DNA from: an uncultured Pseudomonadota bacterium
GTDB lineage: Bacteria; Pseudomonadota; Alphaproteobacteria; CACZRW01
DNA: 9,358 nucleotides
Reading direction: 5' to 3'
NCBI GenBank assembly: GCA_902783675.1
Contig: CACZRW010000104.1
Coordinates: 1 to 9,358 of the forward strand
Positions 6,359 through 9,358 of this stretch are shown piece by piece. Position 1 is the stretch's first letter; each line of letters begins with the position of its first letter. The notes beneath the pieces were generated by a model that saw nothing but the letters and a program-made list of their open reading frames with translations, was not told the origin of the DNA and searched no databases. Made by a program: the position numbers and the translations under genes.

Positions 6359-7918
6359 ATGGTGAAAATATCAAAATGGCGTTTTATCGTAGTTGCTTTG
6401 GTGGTGGCTCTTAGTGTTTTCTATGCTCTGCCGAATGTGCTTAATCGTGATTATGTAAAGGAGCATTTCCCAGAATGGTGGCAGCCCGTTAATCTCGGGC
6501 TTGACTTGCAGGGCGGATCGTATCTTTTGCTGGAAGTTAAGACTTCGGACTTGGTGCATGAGCAGCTTACTTCCATACTGGAAGCAACCAGAAGCGTGCT
6601 TCGCGAAAACAAAATCCGCTATGTGGATTTGCGCGTGGACGGTGATTTCGTAAAGGTGAAAATCCTTAACTCGGCGGATTTGTCCAGAGCGCGGGATTTG
6701 ATATTTAAAATTGATAGAGAAAGTTTGCTCGCCGAGACAAAAGGTTCGGAAGTCGTGGTATCCTTTACTTCGCAAGCGCTTGTCAGAATGGAAAACTCGG
6801 CAGTTGAGCAGTCGGTTGAAATTGTCAGAAAACGCATCGACGAGCTCGGTACGCGCGAGCCTTCTATTTATCGTCAGGGCGGTAATCGGATACAAGTTCA
6901 ACTTCCCGGTGTAACAAGCCCCGAGCGCATAAAACAACTTTTGGGTAAGACGGCGAAAATGGCCTTCTATATGGTTGATGAGACTACCACTCCTTTGGAT
7001 GCGCAAAAGGGTAAGCTTCCGGCTTCCTCTTTCTTGGCCGCCGGTGAGGACGGTTATGCCAATCAATATGTTTTGCAACGCAATATGGTCGTAGGCGGGG
7101 AACACCTTACCGATGCGCAAGTCGCGTATGAAGGCGGGGCTCCGGTTGTGGCGTTCAAGTTTGATAGCTTCGGCGCGAAGAAGTTTGCAAACACTACCAG
7201 AGAAAATGTCGGCAAAAGGCTTGCCATTCATTTGGACGGCAGGGTGATTTCCGCGCCTGTTATTAATTCGCCCATTGTCGGCGGGTCGGGTATTATTACC
7301 GGAAACTTTACCAGTGAAAGTGCCAGAGACTTGGCTTTAATGCTTCGCGCAGGTGCGCTCCCTGCTCCTTTGGAAGTGATTGAGGAAAGGACGGTTGGTC
7401 CCGATTTAGGTGCGGATTCGATTGAAGCGGGAAAGGTTGCTTGTGTGCTTAGTATGCTTGTCGTGCTGATGTTCATGATTGTGGCGTATGGTCTGTTCGG
7501 CTTGTTTGCTAATGTTGCTTTGCTGTTCAATGTGGTTATGCAAGTCGGCGCTCTTTCAATGTTGCAAGCGACGCTTACCTTGCCCGGCATTGCAGGTATC
7601 GTGCTTACTATCGGCATGTCGGTCGATGCGAACATTTTGGTCTACGAGCGTATGCGCGAGGAGCTTAGGGCAGGGCGGATGCCGCTTAATGTGGTTGAGG
7701 CCGGCTTTAGAAATGCCTTCAGCGCGATTATCGATTCTAACCTGACATCGCTGTTCTGCGCTTTTGTCTTGTTCTTCCTGGGAACGGGACCGGTCAAGGG
7801 CTTCGGCGTTACCTTCGCAATCGGTATTGTAACAACTATGTTCACGGCAATTCTGATGACTAAGCTGATGATGCTATTGTGGCTTAAATATCGTAAACCT
7901 AAAGAGATAAAGATATAA
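6359..7918 (+). CDS. secD: Protein translocase subunit SecD
   Basis: This 519-residue protein is a full-length SecD, in the shorter size class compared with 615 residues in E. coli. It has one N-terminal membrane helix (about 8-25), the conserved LGLDLQGGSYLLLEV (46-60), a large periplasmic region (about 30-355) including RKRIDELGTREP (157-168), and a C-terminal RND-type membrane bundle (about 357-510). The hallmark GMSVDANILVYERMREE (419-435) holds Asp423, equivalent to the proton-pathway Asp519 of E. coli. SecD with SecF uses the proton gradient to pull exported proteins across the inner membrane. AGAAGG lies 10 bases before ATG 6359. SecF follows after 14 bases, so the two are surely co-transcribed. 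Confidence 0.97.
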   Translation: MVKISKWRFIVVALVVALSVFYALPNVLNRDYVKEHFPEWWQPVNLGLDLQGGSYLLLEVKTSDLVHEQLTSILEATRSVLRENKIRYVDLRVDGDFVKVKILNSADLSRARDLIFKIDRESLLAETKGSEVVVSFTSQALVRMENSAVEQSVEIVRKRIDELGTREPSIYRQGGNRIQVQLPGVTSPERIKQLLGKTAKMAFYMVDETTTPLDAQKGKLPASSFLAAGEDGYANQYVLQRNMVVGGEHLTDAQVAYEGGAPVVAFKFDSFGAKKFANTTRENVGKRLAIHLDGRVISAPVINSPIVGGSGIITGNFTSESARDLALMLRAGALPAPLEVIEERTVGPDLGADSIEAGKVACVLSMLVVLMFMIVAYGLFGLFANVALLFNVVMQVGALSMLQATLTLPGIAGIVLTIGMSVDANILVYERMREELRAGRMPLNVVEAGFRNAFSAIIDSNLTSLFCAFVLFFLGTGPVKGFGVTFAIGIVTTMFTAILMTKLMMLLWLKYRKPKEIKI

Positions 7919-7932
7919 AAAGGAATGGAAAA

Positions 7933-8856
7933 ATGACGAAATTTATTGGATTTGTTACCAGAGAAACGAGCTTTGATTTTGTTGGTAAGCGCAAGTATGC
8001 TTATATCTTTTCAATCCTTTTGATGTTGGCGAGTATCGGGTCAATGTTCTATCAGGGAATGGATTACGGCATTGACTTCAGAGGGGGCATTTTGATGGAA
8101 GTGCGCTCGGAAAAAGCTTTGGACATCGGGCAAATGCGCAATGATTTGGACGCTCTTAATATCGGCCAAGTTACCTTGCAGGAAATAGGGACCGGCGGGC
8201 ATGACTTTTTAATCCATACTTTAGGCCGTGGCGACGATGAGAAAGCTCAGCTGATTATGGTTGAGAAAATCAAGGCGTCCTTGGGTGATGTCGAGTTTAG
8301 AAAAGTCGAAATGGTCGGTCCGAAAATCGGCAGCGAGCTTATTACAAAAAGTATTATAGCTTCGGTTTTGGCCTTGCTTGCGATTTTCATATATATTTGG
8401 GTGCGGTTTGAGTGGCAGTTTGCCATAGGTTGCACCGCTTCGCTGGCGTTTGTGATGATAACGACTTTAGGTATCTTTTCGATATTCCAGATTGATTTTT
8501 CGCTTAATGTCGTGGCGGCGATTTTGGCGGTTGCCGGTTATGCCGTTAACGATACTATCGTGTCTTATGACCGTGTGCGTGAAAATCTTCGCAAATACCG
8601 CAAAATGGAGCTTTTGCCCCTTGTCAACAAGTCGACTAATGATACTTTGTCGCGAACAATCTTGACCGGAACGACGACATTCCTCGCCATTATCATACTG
8701 CTTGCTTTGGGTGGTGAGGCCTTACGCGGATTCTCAATTGCGATGTTGTGGGGGCTTGCTATCGGCACTTTCTCATCTATCTATGTCGCGATGCCGATGC
8801 TTTCCTTGTTCGATGTGAAAAAGACGATTGACGCTCCCGTCAACAATGTGGCGTAA
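7933..8856 (+). CDS. secF: Protein translocase subunit SecF
   Basis: This 307-residue protein is a normal-length SecF. It has an N-terminal helix (about 22-40), the signature MDYGIDFRGGILMEV (43-57), a small periplasmic domain (about 58-135), and five further membrane helices (about 138-290). AGYAVNDTIVSYDRVREN (201-218) is the RND-family motif of TM4 with Asp207, Asp213 and Arg214. It forms the SecDF complex with SecD. An AAGGAA lies about nine bases before ATG 7933. It is the last gene of the plus-strand run and is followed by a strong terminator. Confidence 0.97.
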   Translation: MTKFIGFVTRETSFDFVGKRKYAYIFSILLMLASIGSMFYQGMDYGIDFRGGILMEVRSEKALDIGQMRNDLDALNIGQVTLQEIGTGGHDFLIHTLGRGDDEKAQLIMVEKIKASLGDVEFRKVEMVGPKIGSELITKSIIASVLALLAIFIYIWVRFEWQFAIGCTASLAFVMITTLGIFSIFQIDFSLNVVAAILAVAGYAVNDTIVSYDRVRENLRKYRKMELLPLVNKSTNDTLSRTILTGTTTFLAIIILLALGGEALRGFSIAMLWGLAIGTFSSIYVAMPMLSLFDVKKTIDAPVNNVA

Positions 8857-8882
8857 GCTCCAGAGTTTTTAAGTCTAACAAT

Positions 8883-8916
8883 ATGCCCTCGCGAAAAGCG
8901 GGGGCATTTTGTTTTT
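8883..8916 (+). terminator. Intrinsic terminator of the yajC-secDF operon
   Basis: A 10-bp stem (8883-8892 with 8898-8907) closes a GAAAA loop and is followed by TTTTGTTTTTG starting at the stem base. One pair is a T8889-G8901 wobble on the plus strand, which becomes an A-C mismatch on the minus strand. The minus strand also lacks a good U run after the stem, so the structure is built mainly to stop plus-strand transcription 27 bases after the secF stop codon. Confidence 0.9.
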
Positions 8917-8934
8917 GTAAAAAAAGGAAGGAGC

Positions 8935-9358
8935 TTAAAAGCTGCCCAGCATGAACTTTGTTATGCGTTCCATAAAGGCTTGCGGGTCTTTGACTGTTTC
9001 GCCCTCGGCAACTCCTGCCTGCTCAAATAAAAGCATTGTGGCGTCGGTCAAAAGTTCCTTTTTCTTATCGCCTTCGGTCTTCAAAGTATCGCTTAACTTG
9101 TGAATGAGCGGGTGAGTCGGATTTATTTCCAATACGCGAGCACTACCATACATTAAAGGCTGTTGGTGTGTGCGCATAAGCCGCTCAAGGTTAAGGCTGA
9201 TGTCGCCTTCGGCGGCAACCAAGCAAGCGGGGCTTTTTGCCAGACGATCGGTGGAGCGAACGCTTTTCACCTTGTCTTTCAGCACCATTTGCATGAAGGT
9301 GATAAGCGCTTCCAAATCCTTTTTGGCAACGGGTGCGGCGTCCTTGTTTACGGTCAGC
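8935..9358 (-). CDS. htpG: Molecular chaperone HtpG (Hsp90), C-terminal part, cut by window end
   Basis: The reading frame is open from the right window edge to the TAA at 8935-8937 and gives the last 140 residues. It matches the HtpG C-terminal dimerisation domain: LKDKVKSVRSTDRLAKSPAC, ARVLEINPTHPLIHKL, LLFEQAGVAEGE, and the end FMERITKFMLGSF all have clear counterparts in E. coli HtpG (RVKDVRLTHRL, FELNPDHVLV, ALLAERGTLEDP, RRMNQLL). The N-terminal ATPase and middle domains and the start codon lie beyond the window. HtpG is a cytosolic ATP-dependent chaperone of stress-affected proteins. It converges on the secF operon. I see no clear terminator of its own; the secF hairpin is weak in this direction. 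Confidence 0.95.
   Translation of the reverse strand, partial: LTVNKDAAPVAKKDLEALITFMQMVLKDKVKSVRSTDRLAKSPACLVAAEGDISLNLERLMRTHQQPLMYGSARVLEINPTHPLIHKLSDTLKTEGDKKKELLTDATMLLFEQAGVAEGETVKDPQAFMERITKFMLGSF

Noticed and set aside
6371..7231. Long minus-strand open frame inside secD (286 codons)
   Set aside because: It lies wholly opposite secD, encodes no recognisable domain and is explained by the antisense of a real gene.

Overview
The window holds ordinary chromosomal genes, most of them cell-envelope and protein-export functions, and it looks like a moderately low-GC alphaproteobacterium. The evidence for that placement is the order LysM/M23 lipoprotein, yajC, secD, secF, the NDGIN-type degenerate LytM motif that I associate with alphaproteobacterial DipM/NlpD-like proteins, and a tRNA 3' end that resembles alphaproteobacterial tRNA-Pro. 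The exact lineage cannot be read from the sequence. Coding is dense: the longest stretch without a gene is about 205 bases (1384-1588).

Left end (1-1383): the first 21 bases are the 3' end of a tRNA, followed by a compact terminator that appears to work in both directions. Two minus-strand genes converge on that terminator. They encode a secreted staphylococcal-nuclease-like protein and, 36 bases further downstream, a membrane-anchored polysaccharide-deacetylase-family protein with an altered metal-binding motif.

Middle left (1384-3964): an AT-rich divergent intergenic region carries a good sigma70-type promoter that drives a membrane-anchored metallophosphoesterase (plus strand). That gene ends inside the 3' end of a convergent gene for a DegT/DnrJ/EryC1-type sugar aminotransferase (minus strand). 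A second divergent gap of 155 bases separates the aminotransferase from the next block.

Middle and right (3965-8934): five plus-strand genes in a row encode an AmpD/AmiD-type N-acetylmuramoyl-L-alanine amidase, a LysM-LysM-LytM lipoprotein whose peptidase site has lost three of four zinc ligands, YajC, SecD and SecF. From the lipoprotein through SecF the gaps are only 14-48 bases, consistent with one operon, and a strong intrinsic terminator follows secF. The first two genes belong to peptidoglycan remodelling and the last three form the SecDF-YajC accessory complex of the Sec translocon.

Right edge (8935-9358): the C-terminal 140 residues of the Hsp90 chaperone HtpG on the minus strand, cut by the window end.

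I found no mobile element, CRISPR array, phage gene or recognisable undescribed system. The most interesting points are the pairing of an amidase gene with a catalytically degenerate LytM lipoprotein, the divergent deacetylase active site, and the isolated sugar aminotransferase.
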